Shown: positions 8,924-17,693 of the stretch, one piece after another
Numbering within the stretch: position 1 is the stretch's first letter
Layout of the letters: each line of letters begins with the position of its first letter
Source of the DNA: Halosaccharopolyspora lacisalsi
GTDB taxonomy: Bacteria > Actinomycetota > Actinomycetes > Mycobacteriales > Pseudonocardiaceae
DNA length: 64,000 bases
Assembly: GCF_014137975.1 (NCBI RefSeq)
Contig: NZ_JACGWZ010000001.1
Span: forward strand, 124,001 to 188,000
Direction: 5' to 3'
Notes under the pieces: model-generated
Database searches by the model: none
What the model saw: only the letters and a program-made list of their open reading frames with translations
What the model was told of the DNA's origin: nothing
Made by a program: the position numbers and the translations under genes

Positions 8924-8971
8924 CCCGATTTCGCGCGAAACCCGGAAATCCGGGTTTCGCGCGAAATCGGG
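8924..8971. repeat. Palindrome family C, copy 1 (double TTTCGCGCGAAA)
   Basis: Arms of 23 bases (8924-8946 and 8949-8971) are perfectly complementary around a two-base centre. Each arm itself contains the 12-base palindrome TTTCGCGCGAAA (8929-8940 and 8955-8966), so the element looks like two units joined head to head. It lies between the convergent Nramp-like and prs genes. A related 40-base palindrome with a single TTTCGCGCGAAA is at 60031-60070. It could act as a bidirectional terminator, or as a protein binding site (see findings). Confidence 0.85.
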
Positions 8972-9049
8972 TAACCCTCGTGTCGCCGACGGCGGCCGCG
9001 TGCTCCGGGCCGCCGGCGCCACGTTCGTGCCGGTTTCAGGTGCGTCGGC

Positions 9050-10036
9050 TCAGGAGTGGCCGTCGAACAGGCCGGTCACCGACCCGTCCTCGAACACCTG
9101 GTGGATGGCCCTGGCCACCAGCGGCGCGGCCGAGAGCACGGTGAGGTTGTGGAACCGGCGTTCCTCGGGGATCGGCAGGGTGTTGGTCAGCACGACCTCG
9201 CGGGCACCGCACGAGGACAGTCGATCCACCGCCGGGCCGGACAGCACGCCGTGCGTGGCGGCGATGATCACGTCGGAGGCGCCGGCCGCCAGCAGCTGCT
9301 CGGTGGCCTTGGTGATGGTGCCGCCGGTGTCGATCATGTCGTCGACCACCACGCACAGCCGCCCCTCCACGTCACCGACGACGCGGTTGGCCACCACCTG
9401 GTTGGGCTTGGTGGGGTCGCGGGTCTTGTGGATGAACGCCAGCGGGGTCCCGCCGAGGTTGTCCGCCCACTTCTCGGCCACGCGCACCCGGCCGGAGTCC
9501 GGGGAGACCACGGTGATGTCCCGGTCGCTGTGGTTGTCCCGGATGTAGTCCGAGAGCACGGTCTGGGCGAACAGGTGATCCACCGGACCGTCGAAGAAGC
9601 CCATGATCTGGTCGGTGTGCAGGTCGACCGTCAGGATGCGGTCCGCGCCCGCCGTCTTGAACATGTCGGCCATCAACCGCGCCGAGATCGGCTCGCGGCC
9701 CTTGTGCTTCTTGTCCTGACGCGCGTAGCCGTAGAACGGCACGACCGCGGTGATGCGCTTGGCACTACCGCGCTTGAGCGCGTCCACCATGATCAACTGC
9801 TCCATGATGGCGTCGTTGATCGGCTGGGAGTGCGACTGGATGACGAACGCGTCGCAACCGCGTACCGACTCGTCGTAACGAACGAAGATCTCGCCGTTGG
9901 CGAACTCGTAGGCGGCTTGCGGGGTGACCGTCACGTCGAGTTGTTTGGCCACCTCCTCGGCAAGATCAGGGTGGCTGCGGCCGGAAAAGAGCTTGAGACT
10001 TTTTTTCGGCGTGGCGGACATGGCACTCACGGTCAT
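9050..10036 (-). CDS. prs: Ribose-phosphate pyrophosphokinase (PRPP synthetase)
   Basis: The enzyme makes PRPP from ribose 5-phosphate and ATP for nucleotide, histidine and tryptophan synthesis, and in actinobacteria for decaprenyl-phosphoryl arabinose. The 328-residue product has the usual N-terminal half (GRSHPDLAEEVAK), the HDHRD-type loop region FYGYARQDKK, the metal site VDLHTDQI and the PRPP loop VVVDDMIDTGGT. The start ATG at 10036 has a GGGAGG site five bases upstream; the frame extends further without family similarity. It follows glmU by 22 bases, the conserved glmU-prs operon of actinobacteria, which links UDP-GlcNAc and PRPP supply. Confidence 0.96.
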   Translation of the reverse strand: MTVSAMSATPKKSLKLFSGRSHPDLAEEVAKQLDVTVTPQAAYEFANGEIFVRYDESVRGCDAFVIQSHSQPINDAIMEQLIMVDALKRGSAKRITAVVPFYGYARQDKKHKGREPISARLMADMFKTAGADRILTVDLHTDQIMGFFDGPVDHLFAQTVLSDYIRDNHSDRDITVVSPDSGRVRVAEKWADNLGGTPLAFIHKTRDPTKPNQVVANRVVGDVEGRLCVVVDDMIDTGGTITKATEQLLAAGASDVIIAATHGVLSGPAVDRLSSCGAREVVLTNTLPIPEERRFHNLTVLSAAPLVARAIHQVFEDGSVTGLFDGHS

Positions 10037-10058
10037 GGTCCCTCCCCGTTGACGCCCG

Positions 10059-11567
10059 TCAGGGGGCGTGGCTCGTCGGATTGGTGGTTGTCTCGCCCAG
10101 CGCACGCTGTGCGGCCTGGTCTGCGGCGGTGCCGGGACGGCGCTTGGCCACCCAGCCCTCGATATTGCGTTGTCTCCCACGCGCGACCGCCATGGCGCCG
10201 GGGGGCACGTCGTCGGTGACCACCGATCCTGCTGCGGTGTACGCACCGTCACCGACGCGCACCGGAGCGACGAACATGTTGTCCGCGCCGGTACGGGCGT
10301 GGGACCCGATCACTGTGTGATGCTTGGCCACGCCGTCGTAGTTGACGAACACCGAAGCGGCACCGATGTTGCTGTGCTCCCCGATGGTCGCATCACCGAC
10401 GTAGCTCAGATGCGGAACCTTGGTTCCCCGTCCGATATCGGCGTTTTTGACCTCGACGAACGCGCCCACCTTGCCGTCGGGGCCCAACCGGGTTCCCCGA
10501 CGCAGGAAGGTGAAGGGGCCGGCGGAGGCACCGGCGGCGACCTCGGCGCCCTCGCCGTGGCTGCGGACGACGCTGGCACCCTCGCGGACCGCGCAACCGG
10601 TCAGCGTCGTGTCCGGTCCGACGACCGCGCCGGTTCCGACGGTGGTTCCGGAGCGTAGTTGAACTCCCGGCTCCACCACCACGTCGGGGGCCAACTCGAC
10701 GTCGCAGTCCAGCCACACGGAGGAGGGGTCGGTCACCGTGACGCCCTCGCGCATCCAGTGCAGCACCAGCCTGCGGTTGAGCTCGGCACCGAGCTTGGCC
10801 AGCTGCACGCGGTCGTTGACGCCCTCGACCAGCCACGGGTCGTCGCACACCAGCGCACCGGCGGCGTGGCCGTCAGCGCGGGCGATGGAGACCGCGTCGG
10901 TGAGGTAGAGCTCACCCTGCGCGTTCTCGGTGGACAGTCGCCGCAGCGCGTCGTCGAGGAACGCGGCGTCGAAGGCGTACACCCCGGAGTTGATCTCCCG
11001 CACGGCCGCCTGCTCGGCGGTGGCGTCCTTCTGCTCCACGATGCCGGTGATCCGGCCGTCGTCGTCGCGCAGCATCCGGCCGTACCCGGTGGGCTCGTCC
11101 ACCACGGCCGTCAGGACGGTCACCGCGTTGCCTGCCGCGCGGTGCTCGGAGAGCAGCTTGCTCAGGGTGGTGGCGTCGAGCAGGGGAATGTCCCCGTAGG
11201 TGACGAGCACGGTCCCGCTGTCGGCGCGGGTCAACCGGGACAGCCCGCACGAGACGGCGTGCCCGGTTCCGAGCTGCTGTTCCTGCACGACCGTGTCGAC
11301 CTCGCGCCCGAGCGCTTCCGCCAGCTCCGACAGCTGCTCGGTGACGGCTTGTCTGCCGTGACCGACCACCACGGTCAGTTCGTCGGGCTCGACGCCTGCC
11401 GCGGCACGGACCGCGTGTTCGACCAGGGGTCTGCCGGCCAGGGTGTGGAGCACTTTCGGTGTGGCCGATCTCATGCGGGTGCCCTCGCCGGCGGCCAGCA
11501 CGACGGTGCTGACGGGCTCACGGGGCACGTCGTCCGAAGGCGGCCGGGCAGTTGTGCCCTGGAGCAT
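10059..11567 (-). CDS. glmU: Bifunctional GlmU (GlcN-1-P acetyltransferase / GlcNAc-1-P uridyltransferase)
   Basis: GlmU carries out the last two steps to UDP-GlcNAc for peptidoglycan and, in these bacteria, mycothiol and envelope glycans. The 502-residue product has the N-terminal nucleotidyltransferase domain (LAAGEGTRMRSATPK near residue 30; TYGDIPLL) and a C-terminal left-handed beta-helix with hexapeptide repeats ending in the acetyl-CoA site around NYDGVAKHHTVIG and AAGSVVTDDVP. The start ATG at 11567 has GAGGGAG upstream. The tail beyond the helix is longer than in E. coli, which is normal for actinobacteria. It is first in the glmU-prs operon. Confidence 0.96.
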   Translation of the reverse strand: MLQGTTARPPSDDVPREPVSTVVLAAGEGTRMRSATPKVLHTLAGRPLVEHAVRAAAGVEPDELTVVVGHGRQAVTEQLSELAEALGREVDTVVQEQQLGTGHAVSCGLSRLTRADSGTVLVTYGDIPLLDATTLSKLLSEHRAAGNAVTVLTAVVDEPTGYGRMLRDDDGRITGIVEQKDATAEQAAVREINSGVYAFDAAFLDDALRRLSTENAQGELYLTDAVSIARADGHAAGALVCDDPWLVEGVNDRVQLAKLGAELNRRLVLHWMREGVTVTDPSSVWLDCDVELAPDVVVEPGVQLRSGTTVGTGAVVGPDTTLTGCAVREGASVVRSHGEGAEVAAGASAGPFTFLRRGTRLGPDGKVGAFVEVKNADIGRGTKVPHLSYVGDATIGEHSNIGAASVFVNYDGVAKHHTVIGSHARTGADNMFVAPVRVGDGAYTAAGSVVTDDVPPGAMAVARGRQRNIEGWVAKRRPGTAADQAAQRALGETTTNPTSHAP

Positions 11568-11795
11568 CGATGCTCTCCCTCGGTGTCGAGCGGGTACGAC
11601 GCCGCTTCGCCGGTGTCTCACCGGCGGGCAGGCTCAACGGTGAGCTACTGCCGTGGCGTCCGAACGGGTGAAGGGTAACGGGCTGGACGGCGTCGGGGAC
11701 CGGTGCCCCGTCGAGGGACACCGACCCCGACGGCTTCCGATGGTACCGAGCATCGCTCGTGCGCACCCGTACTCGAGGAGTGTTCCGGTCTCCGC

Positions 11796-13490
11796 TCAGA
11801 CGGCTTCCGGGGGGACCCACGCGTGACCGGCGGACGGTGTCTGATCACCCGACAGCGCCACGACGCTGTTGCCGCCCCCGCGTTTGGCCCGGTACATCGC
11901 CGCGTCGGCGCGGGCCAGCACCTCGACGTTGGTTTCCTGCGGGCGCATCGTGACCACTCCGATGGACAACGTCACACCGCGGGACACCGCCATCGGCAGC
12001 TGGCCGACCGCGTCGACGGTGCGCCCCAGCGCCGCGTCGGCCTCGGCGAGCGTGACCGTGGGCAGCAACACCACGAACTCGTCACCGCCGTAGCGGGCGA
12101 CCATGTCGTCACCGCGCAGGGTGTCTCGCAGGGTCCGGGTCACCACTCGGAGCACCTCGTCGCCCTCCGCGTGCGAGGAGCGGTCGTTGACGGTCTTGAA
12201 CCCGTCGAGGTCGACCAGGGCCACCGACAGCGGCTGCGAGTCCGACTGCTCCAGGAGCTTGTCGAGGTTGCGGTCCAGGGCGCGCCGGTTGGGCAGGCCG
12301 GTCAACGGGTCCTGGAGCGCCTGCTGGCTGATCGCGCCGTGCTCGCGGCTGAGCTGCGTGTTGGCCAGCCGGGTCTTGAGCGTGTTCATGCGGGTCTGCC
12401 GCATCTCCCACAGCTCGTCCTCCAGCTCGCGGGCGTAGTCGCGCCAGGAATCGCTGCCGACGTCGTCGGTGAGGTGGGCGTACTCGCGGGTCAGCGAGAT
12501 TCGCAGGGTCGGTTCGGCGGCGTCGTGCCCCAACCGGTCGCGGGTCTCGGCGAGGACCTTGACCGCTTCGTCGGTGCGGTGGGTGCGGTGCAGGCAGCGG
12601 GAGAGCGCGAGGACGACGATGACCTGCTCGCCGGCGTGCAGGGAGGACTCCGGTGTCTCCAGGTTCTCCAGGAACTCCAGGTGCTCGGGGCCGGGGGCGG
12701 CCAGCGCGCGGGCTGCCCCGAGCACCGGTATCTGCTCGGCCGCCGACTTGTCGGCCCTGCGGGGGAACAGCGACTGGTGCCACGGCTCGTTGATGGCCGT
12801 GGCCAGGTCCGCCGCGGTGTGGAAGCGGTCGACGGCGGCCTCGGCGTCCCCGAGCCGTTCCAGCCGCAGGCCCCAGCCGATCAACATCCGGCACCGGTTG
12901 ATCATGTGGACGGTGATCTCGTGCGGTCCACCGCTTTCCCTGATCCGGTGATGGGCGCGGGCCATGATGTCGTTGGCCATGTCGTAGATGCCCAGCTGGG
13001 TGAGTATCACCCCGATGTCGATCAGGGCGGTGGCCAGCAACCGCTCCCAGGAGCGGCGACCGAGCGTGGCGTCGGGGATCAGCTCGTCCTCCAGGATCGC
13101 CAGCCCCTCGGCGAGCTCGGTCAGCGCGTTGTCCTCGCTGCCGGCCGCGAACGCCTGCTTGCCCCGCAGCGCGTAGGCGTCGGCCTGGAGCACGAGCAGA
13201 CCGTGCCTGCGCGTGTGGTTGAGCAGTTCGTCGAGCAGCTCGCCCGCGTTGCCGACGAGCTCGGGATTGCTCAGTCGCAAGGCGACGCAGTGGCGGATGA
13301 GCTGGGCGACGACGCGGGGTTCGCCGCGTCGTCGAGCCTCGCGGAGTAGCTCGTCCGCCTCGTGGAGGCTGGAGGACCATCCGCGGGATCCGCTGTGCTG
13401 GCCCACGGCGTTGAGTTCACGCGCACGACCCACCAGCCACGCGTCGGACATCTCGCCCAGCGTGGTGGCCGTCTCCTCGTGTAGCTCCAC
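11796..13490 (-). CDS. Diguanylate cyclase with N-terminal helical repeat region
   Basis: The C-terminal domain (about residues 385-550 of 564) is a GGDEF domain with the intact motif RYGGDEF near 465-471, so cyclic di-GMP synthesis from two GTP is expected. An RGDD sequence sits five residues before GGDEF, which is the inhibitory I-site (RxxD), so product feedback is likely. The first 370 residues are helix-rich with TPR-like spacing and hold no membrane segment or signal peptide, so this is a cytosolic sensor of unknown input. GTG at 13490 gives the longest product; ATG 13 codons later is an alternative. tRNA-Gln lies just upstream on the same strand. Confidence 0.85.
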   Translation of the reverse strand: MELHEETATTLGEMSDAWLVGRARELNAVGQHSGSRGWSSSLHEADELLREARRRGEPRVVAQLIRHCVALRLSNPELVGNAGELLDELLNHTRRHGLLVLQADAYALRGKQAFAAGSEDNALTELAEGLAILEDELIPDATLGRRSWERLLATALIDIGVILTQLGIYDMANDIMARAHHRIRESGGPHEITVHMINRCRMLIGWGLRLERLGDAEAAVDRFHTAADLATAINEPWHQSLFPRRADKSAAEQIPVLGAARALAAPGPEHLEFLENLETPESSLHAGEQVIVVLALSRCLHRTHRTDEAVKVLAETRDRLGHDAAEPTLRISLTREYAHLTDDVGSDSWRDYARELEDELWEMRQTRMNTLKTRLANTQLSREHGAISQQALQDPLTGLPNRRALDRNLDKLLEQSDSQPLSVALVDLDGFKTVNDRSSHAEGDEVLRVVTRTLRDTLRGDDMVARYGGDEFVVLLPTVTLAEADAALGRTVDAVGQLPMAVSRGVTLSIGVVTMRPQETNVEVLARADAAMYRAKRGGGNSVVALSGDQTPSAGHAWVPPEAV

Positions 13491-13605
13491 CGTGTGGTCG
13501 TGCAGCGACGCACACCCCCTGCCGACGTACCTGTGCCGACGTCCTCGTTCGGCCGCGGGTCACGACCGCCCAACTCGGCGAGCTGCTCGGTCGACGATCG
13601 ACCGC

Positions 13606-13675
13606 TCCGCCGCCAGGATTCGAACCTGGACCTTCGGAACCAAAATCCGAGGTGCTGCCCTTACACCACGGCGGA
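13606..13675 (-). tRNA. tRNA-Gln (anticodon TTG)
   Basis: Read on the minus strand, a 70-base cloverleaf has a seven-pair acceptor stem TCCGCCG/CGGCGGA, a D arm, an anticodon stem TCGGA/TCCGA with loop TTTTGGT (anticodon TTG, glutamine), and a T arm CCAGG-TTCGAAT-CCTGG. No CCA is encoded. It lies between the desaturase control region and the diguanylate cyclase. Confidence 0.95.
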
Positions 13676-13883
13676 CCGCACGACCTCGACATATCGACAT
13701 CGGCGCTCCACCGTCGAAGCCTACCGAATGCGGTACCTCGTTGTCGTACAGCGACATGGTGCCATGCTCGTTCGGCGGGTTTGACCTCGGCCGTGTCGGA
13801 GAGCTCCACAACGGGTATGACACGCCCGTGTGCACATGACACGCCGTCATCGCGCGCGGGGGTCGTGACCTCCCGGAGCGACA

Positions 13884-13915
13884 TAACCTACGCTGTCGTA
13901 GGTTACGGTACCGTA
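13884..13915. promoter_or_regulatory. Overlapping inverted repeats upstream of the desaturase, probable operator
   Basis: TAACCTACG and CGTAGGTTA form a 9-4-9 inverted repeat at 13884-13905, and TACGGTACCGTA is a perfect 12-base palindrome at 13904-13915 that overlaps its end. The pair looks like two adjacent TetR-type operators. It lies 115 bases upstream of the desaturase start. The TetR gene at 15119 is the obvious candidate regulator, by proximity only. Confidence 0.6.
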
Positions 13916-14029
13916 GGCTTGGGTTGAACCCTTGAGGTGAACGAGGCCGTACCGACCGTCCGGCGGTCGGGATCGTGGCTCGCGGACGGCTACCGTTACC
14001 ACCTCCCGAACCAGTTGAGGTAGTAGAGC

Positions 14030-15001
14030 ATGACCACAGCGACAAGCAACGCTTCCCAGGAGGCGTCCCACACCGGTTCGAAACCGAAACCGAAACCGCT
14101 CACCATGGGTGAGCGTCCCCGGATCGCGCAAGTGCTGGTGTACTTGTTCGTCCTCGTACCACTCGTGGCGCTGATCGCCGCCGTGCCCGCGGCCTGGGGC
14201 TGGGGGCTGGGCGTGGTGGACATCTCGCTGGCCGTGGCCTTCTACGTGATCAGCGGCCTCGGCGTGACGGTGGGCTTCCACCGGTTGTTCACCCACGGTT
14301 CCTTCAAGGCCAACCGCTTCGTGAAGTTCGGCCTGGCGATCTCCGGGATGTTCTCGGTGCAGGGTCCGGTGATCACCTGGGTCGCCGACCACCGGCGGCA
14401 CCACGCCTACTCCGACCGCGAGGGCGACCCGCACTCGCCGTGGCGGTTCGGCAATTCGGCCTCGGCGCTGGCCAAGGGATTCTGGTACTCCCACATGGGT
14501 TGGTTGTTCGAGCGCAACCTGACCAACTCCGACCGCTTCGCTCCCGACCTGATCAAGGACAACGGGCTGCTGCGGGTGAACAAGCTGTTCCCGGTGTGGA
14601 CGCTGGCGAGCTTCGCCCTTCCCGCCGTGCTCGGCGGTCTGATCACCTGGTCCTGGTGGGGCGCGCTGACGGCCTTCTTCTGGGCCGGACTGGTGCGCGT
14701 GTCGGTGCTGCACCACATCACCTGGTCGGTGAACTCGATCTGCCACATGATCGGCGAGCGGCCGTTCAAGAGCAGGGACAAGGCGGCGAACTTCTGGCCG
14801 CTGGCGATCATTTCCTTCGGCGAGTCCTGGCACAACTCGCACCACGCCGACCCGACCTGCGCCCGACACGGCGTCCTGCGCGGGCAGCTCGACATCTCCG
14901 CCCGGACGATCTGGGCGTTCGAGAAGCTCGGCTGGGCCTGGAAGGTGCGCTGGCCCAACGAGAAGAGGTTGGCCCGCATCGCGGCCACCGAGCAGGCGTA
15001 G
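14030..15001 (+). CDS. Membrane acyl-CoA/acyl-lipid delta-9-type desaturase
   Basis: The 323-residue membrane protein has the three histidine boxes of the di-iron desaturase family: HRLFTH near residue 84, DHRRHH near 121, and WHNSHH near 267. These bind two irons and introduce a cis double bond into a saturated acyl chain, probably stearoyl- or palmitoyl-CoA. About four transmembrane segments lie around residues 35-85 and 185-230. ATG at 14030 is preceded by a TTGAGG site. It needs an electron donor not encoded nearby. A TetR gene follows on the same strand, and palindromic sites lie upstream, so membrane-lipid feedback control is likely. Confidence 0.9.
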   Translation: MTTATSNASQEASHTGSKPKPKPLTMGERPRIAQVLVYLFVLVPLVALIAAVPAAWGWGLGVVDISLAVAFYVISGLGVTVGFHRLFTHGSFKANRFVKFGLAISGMFSVQGPVITWVADHRRHHAYSDREGDPHSPWRFGNSASALAKGFWYSHMGWLFERNLTNSDRFAPDLIKDNGLLRVNKLFPVWTLASFALPAVLGGLITWSWWGALTAFFWAGLVRVSVLHHITWSVNSICHMIGERPFKSRDKAANFWPLAIISFGESWHNSHHADPTCARHGVLRGQLDISARTIWAFEKLGWAWKVRWPNEKRLARIAATEQA

Positions 15002-15105
15002 GGGTTCTTTGGAACGGTCACCTGTCGGTACGCGTGGGAGGTGCTCGTTTCCGGGAGGAATCGGGCACCCCCACGGCCCCGTGGGGTCAACGTTTGTCGA
15101 GCGCA

Positions 15106-15118
15106 TAGGGTGGCCGGA
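15106..15118 (+). promoter_or_regulatory. Leaderless promoter of the TetR gene
   Basis: TAGGGT at 15106-15111 is followed by seven bases and then ATG at 15119. In actinobacteria a TANNNT -10 box at this distance puts the transcription start at or within a base of the start codon, giving a leaderless mRNA. No ribosome binding site precedes the ATG, in agreement. Confidence 0.55.
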
Positions 15119-15793
15119 ATGGCGGCACGGCGACGGGCACGAGGCGCGGCCGATTCGAACCGGCGCACGGGCAAACGACGTGCTTCACGGGTGCGGATGA
15201 CGGGGGAGGAGCGGCGCCAGCAGCTGCTCGACATCGCACGTGCCCTGTTCGCGGAGAAGGGCTTCGACGGCGCCTCCATCGAGGAGATCGCCCACCGCGC
15301 CGACGTGTCCAAGCCCGTGGTCTACGAGCACTTCGGCGGCAAGGAAGGCATCTACGCCGTGGTCGTCGACCGCGAGATGCGCAACCTGCTCGATCTGATC
15401 GTCTCGGCGCTGTCGGCCGGCCATCCCCGTGAGCTCCTGGAGCAGGCGGCCTGCGCGCTGCTGGACTACATCGACACCTCCACCGACGGCTTCCGCATCC
15501 TGGTGCGGGACTCGCCGGTGGCCAGCACCACGGGCACCTTCTCCAGCCTGCTCAACGACATCGCCAGCCAGGTCGAGCACATCTTCGGCCTGCAGTTCAG
15601 CGCCAAGGGCTACGACCCGAAGCTCGCGCCGCTGTACAGCCAGGCCCTGGTCGGCATGGTCGCGCTGACCGGGCAGTGGTGGTTGGAGGTGCGCAAGCCC
15701 AAGCGGGACGAGGTCGCCGCGCACCTGGTCAACCTCGCCTGGAACGGGCTGTCCCACCTGGAGCACAAGCCCGAGATTCACATCCGCAAGTAG
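15119..15793 (+). CDS. TetR-family regulator
   Basis: The 224-residue protein has a TetR helix-turn-helix at about residues 28-75 (SIEEIAHRADVSKPVVYEHF) and a ligand-binding helical domain after it. The start at 15119 is chosen for the leaderless promoter immediately upstream; it adds a basic 26-residue tail (RRRARG, NRRTGKRR) before the usual start at MTGEERR (ATG 15197), which is the alternative. The position, between glmU and mfd, matches the TetR gene Rv1019 of M. tuberculosis. It lies 117 bases after the desaturase and probably controls it, itself, or both. It is convergent with the phosphatase gene. Confidence 0.8.
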   Translation: MAARRRARGAADSNRRTGKRRASRVRMTGEERRQQLLDIARALFAEKGFDGASIEEIAHRADVSKPVVYEHFGGKEGIYAVVVDREMRNLLDLIVSALSAGHPRELLEQAACALLDYIDTSTDGFRILVRDSPVASTTGTFSSLLNDIASQVEHIFGLQFSAKGYDPKLAPLYSQALVGMVALTGQWWLEVRKPKRDEVAAHLVNLAWNGLSHLEHKPEIHIRK

Positions 15794-15806
15794 GGCGGCT
15801 CGGCGG

Positions 15807-17048
15807 CTAGGACCCGTCGCCCCGTTCCGCGGTCTGCCTGCTCAGCACGAGCAGCGCGATGTCGTCGTCGACGGCGGCGGACCCGACGAGCCTGCCCATC
15901 ACCGAGGCGCAGACGGACTCGGCAGGGGCAGCGGTGACCTCCTTGCTCAGGAGCTCCAACCCGTCGTCGATCGAGCTGCCACGGCGCTCCACGAGGCCGT
16001 CGGTGTAGAAGCAGACCGCCGCACCGGGGGGCACTTCGAGGAAACTCGTCCGGCGCGACCGGTGAGCGATCCCGAAGCCGACGGGCGGGTCGACCGCGAT
16101 GTCGGCGAGCGCGGCCGATTCGGCGGGGAGGGCCCGCACCGGCGCGGGATGCCCCGCCAGCGAGAGCCGCAGTTGGTTCGTCGAGGGATCGAAGATCGCG
16201 TAGGCGACGGTGGCCATCGCGCGGGTCTCGAAGTGAGTGGCCTTCCGGTCGAGTTTGCCGAGCGCCTGGCCCGGGTCCTCGGTTTCCAGGGAGTAGGCCC
16301 GCAGAGCACTGCGCAGCCGGCCCATCACGACGGCGGCGGAAAGTCCCTGGCCCACCACGTCGCCGACCACGATGCCGATCCGACCGGTGGGGAGCGTGAA
16401 CACGTCGTACCAGTCGCCGCCGACACCGGTCCCGTCCCCGGGAACGTAGCGGGCGGCGAGCGTGGTCCCCGCCACCTCGGGGAGCTGGTCGGGAAGGAGG
16501 CTGCGGTGCAGTGCCGCGGCAGCGGCCCGCTCCGCACGGGACGTGTTGGCTTTGGTGGCCAGCGCGATCCGATCGGCCACGAGCTGGAGCAGGTGCATGT
16601 CGTGGTCGGTGAAGCGGCGAGCCGTGAACGCGCCCACGTGCAGCACGCCGACAAGCTCCCCGCTGGTCAGCATCGGTATCCCGAGCAGCGAACTGACGCC
16701 CTTTTCCCAGAACAGGGGATTGACCACAGTGGTGCTGTCGACTTGGTCCAGCACGAGCGGTTGCTTCCGCTGCGCGACGGTTCCGGCGAAGCCCTTCCCG
16801 ACCGGAATGTGGATGCCCTGGCGGACTTCCTCCTCGATACCGACCGCAGCGGTGGCGACCAACTGTTGACGCTGGTCGTCGTGGAGCAGGACCGTGGCCG
16901 TGTCGACGTTCAGCAGCCCCCGCACCCGCTCCAGCAGTTCGTGGAGAAGTGCCTCGAAGTCAAGACGAGCGAGCGCGGTGTCGGTCACTCTCGTGATCTG
17001 GTGCAAACGATCTTCGGCATCGTCCGTCGAGTCGACTGAGTTCGACAT
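15807..17048 (-). CDS. GAF-PP2C (SpoIIE/RsbU-type) protein phosphatase
   Basis: The 413-residue protein has a GAF sensor domain (about 25-165) and a SpoIIE-type PP2C phosphatase domain (about 190-405). Metal-binding aspartates are visible in GGDWYDVF and GDVVGQGLSAA, with further conserved stretches in AGHPAPV and FYTDGLVE and in VDDDIALLVL. Proteins of this kind remove phosphate from a STAS-domain antagonist in partner-switching systems, and the GAF domain gates this by a small ligand or redox state. It is transcribed divergently from the STAS and HATPase genes that follow, which are its likely partners. Confidence 0.88.
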   Translation of the reverse strand: MSNSVDSTDDAEDRLHQITRVTDTALARLDFEALLHELLERVRGLLNVDTATVLLHDDQRQQLVATAAVGIEEEVRQGIHIPVGKGFAGTVAQRKQPLVLDQVDSTTVVNPLFWEKGVSSLLGIPMLTSGELVGVLHVGAFTARRFTDHDMHLLQLVADRIALATKANTSRAERAAAAALHRSLLPDQLPEVAGTTLAARYVPGDGTGVGGDWYDVFTLPTGRIGIVVGDVVGQGLSAAVVMGRLRSALRAYSLETEDPGQALGKLDRKATHFETRAMATVAYAIFDPSTNQLRLSLAGHPAPVRALPAESAALADIAVDPPVGFGIAHRSRRTSFLEVPPGAAVCFYTDGLVERRGSSIDDGLELLSKEVTAAPAESVCASVMGRLVGSAAVDDDIALLVLSRQTAERGDGS

Positions 17049-17227
17049 GGCTCAAGCATAGTCGTGGGATTTTCCCCGCCACCTTCGTCCTGCCCGTACC
17101 GGGTCGATCCGGTACCGCTGATTCGCGGTGGAGCGCTCGACCGCGGCGCGCGCCGCGGCGCTCTCACACCGACGACGGGGATCACCGGAATTTTGCCAAA
17201 TGGTTATCAACCGAGCAGCATGGAAGC

Positions 17228-17593
17228 ATGAGCGCTTCCGCACACTCGCACGAGTCCGGCGAATCCATGAGTGTGGCCATCGAGAGGGACGAGCGAACTC
17301 TCGTTGTGAAGGTGTCCGGTGAGATCGACCTGGTCACATCGCCACAGTTGGAGCAGGAGCTGACGCGGGTGCTGGAGGAGCGTCCCGAGGTGCTCGTGCT
17401 CGACATCACCCGAGTCACCTTCCTGTCCTCGGCGGGCCTGGCCGTGCTGGTGAGCACGAACCAGCATGCGGGTGAGCGCACCCGCTTCCGCGTCGCCGCC
17501 GACGATGCGGTGACGTTGCGGCCGATCCAGCTGATGGGTTTGGACAGCGAGTTCCCCGTGTATCCCTCCATGAAGGAGGCTGTAGCGGCCTAG
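17228..17593 (+). CDS. STAS-domain anti-sigma factor antagonist
   Basis: This 121-residue protein is a single STAS domain after a short polar N terminus. GEIDLVTSPQLEQEL near the start and LDITRVTFLSSAGLAVL hold the fold and the phosphorylatable serine of the family (first or second Ser of SSAGL). Unphosphorylated antagonists bind an RsbW-like kinase and free its target. ATG 17228 is used; ATG 17267 (MSVAIERD) is an alternative start at the domain edge. The HATPase kinase gene follows on the same strand by 100 bases and the phosphatase gene is divergent. Confidence 0.88.
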   Translation: MSASAHSHESGESMSVAIERDERTLVVKVSGEIDLVTSPQLEQELTRVLEERPEVLVLDITRVTFLSSAGLAVLVSTNQHAGERTRFRVAADDAVTLRPIQLMGLDSEFPVYPSMKEAVAA

Positions 17594-17693
17594 GTCCGAA
17601 CCGCCGCACGTCGTCGGCGGACGGGGGCCTGGGCGCTGCTGCTCAGCTCCACACGGCCCGAGGGGCACACGGACGTTAGGTGAGCGATTCGGC

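Noticed and set aside
17601-17620. Terminator after the STAS gene
   Set aside because: The arms CCGCCG/CGGCGG are only six bases, too short to separate from background in DNA this rich in G and C.
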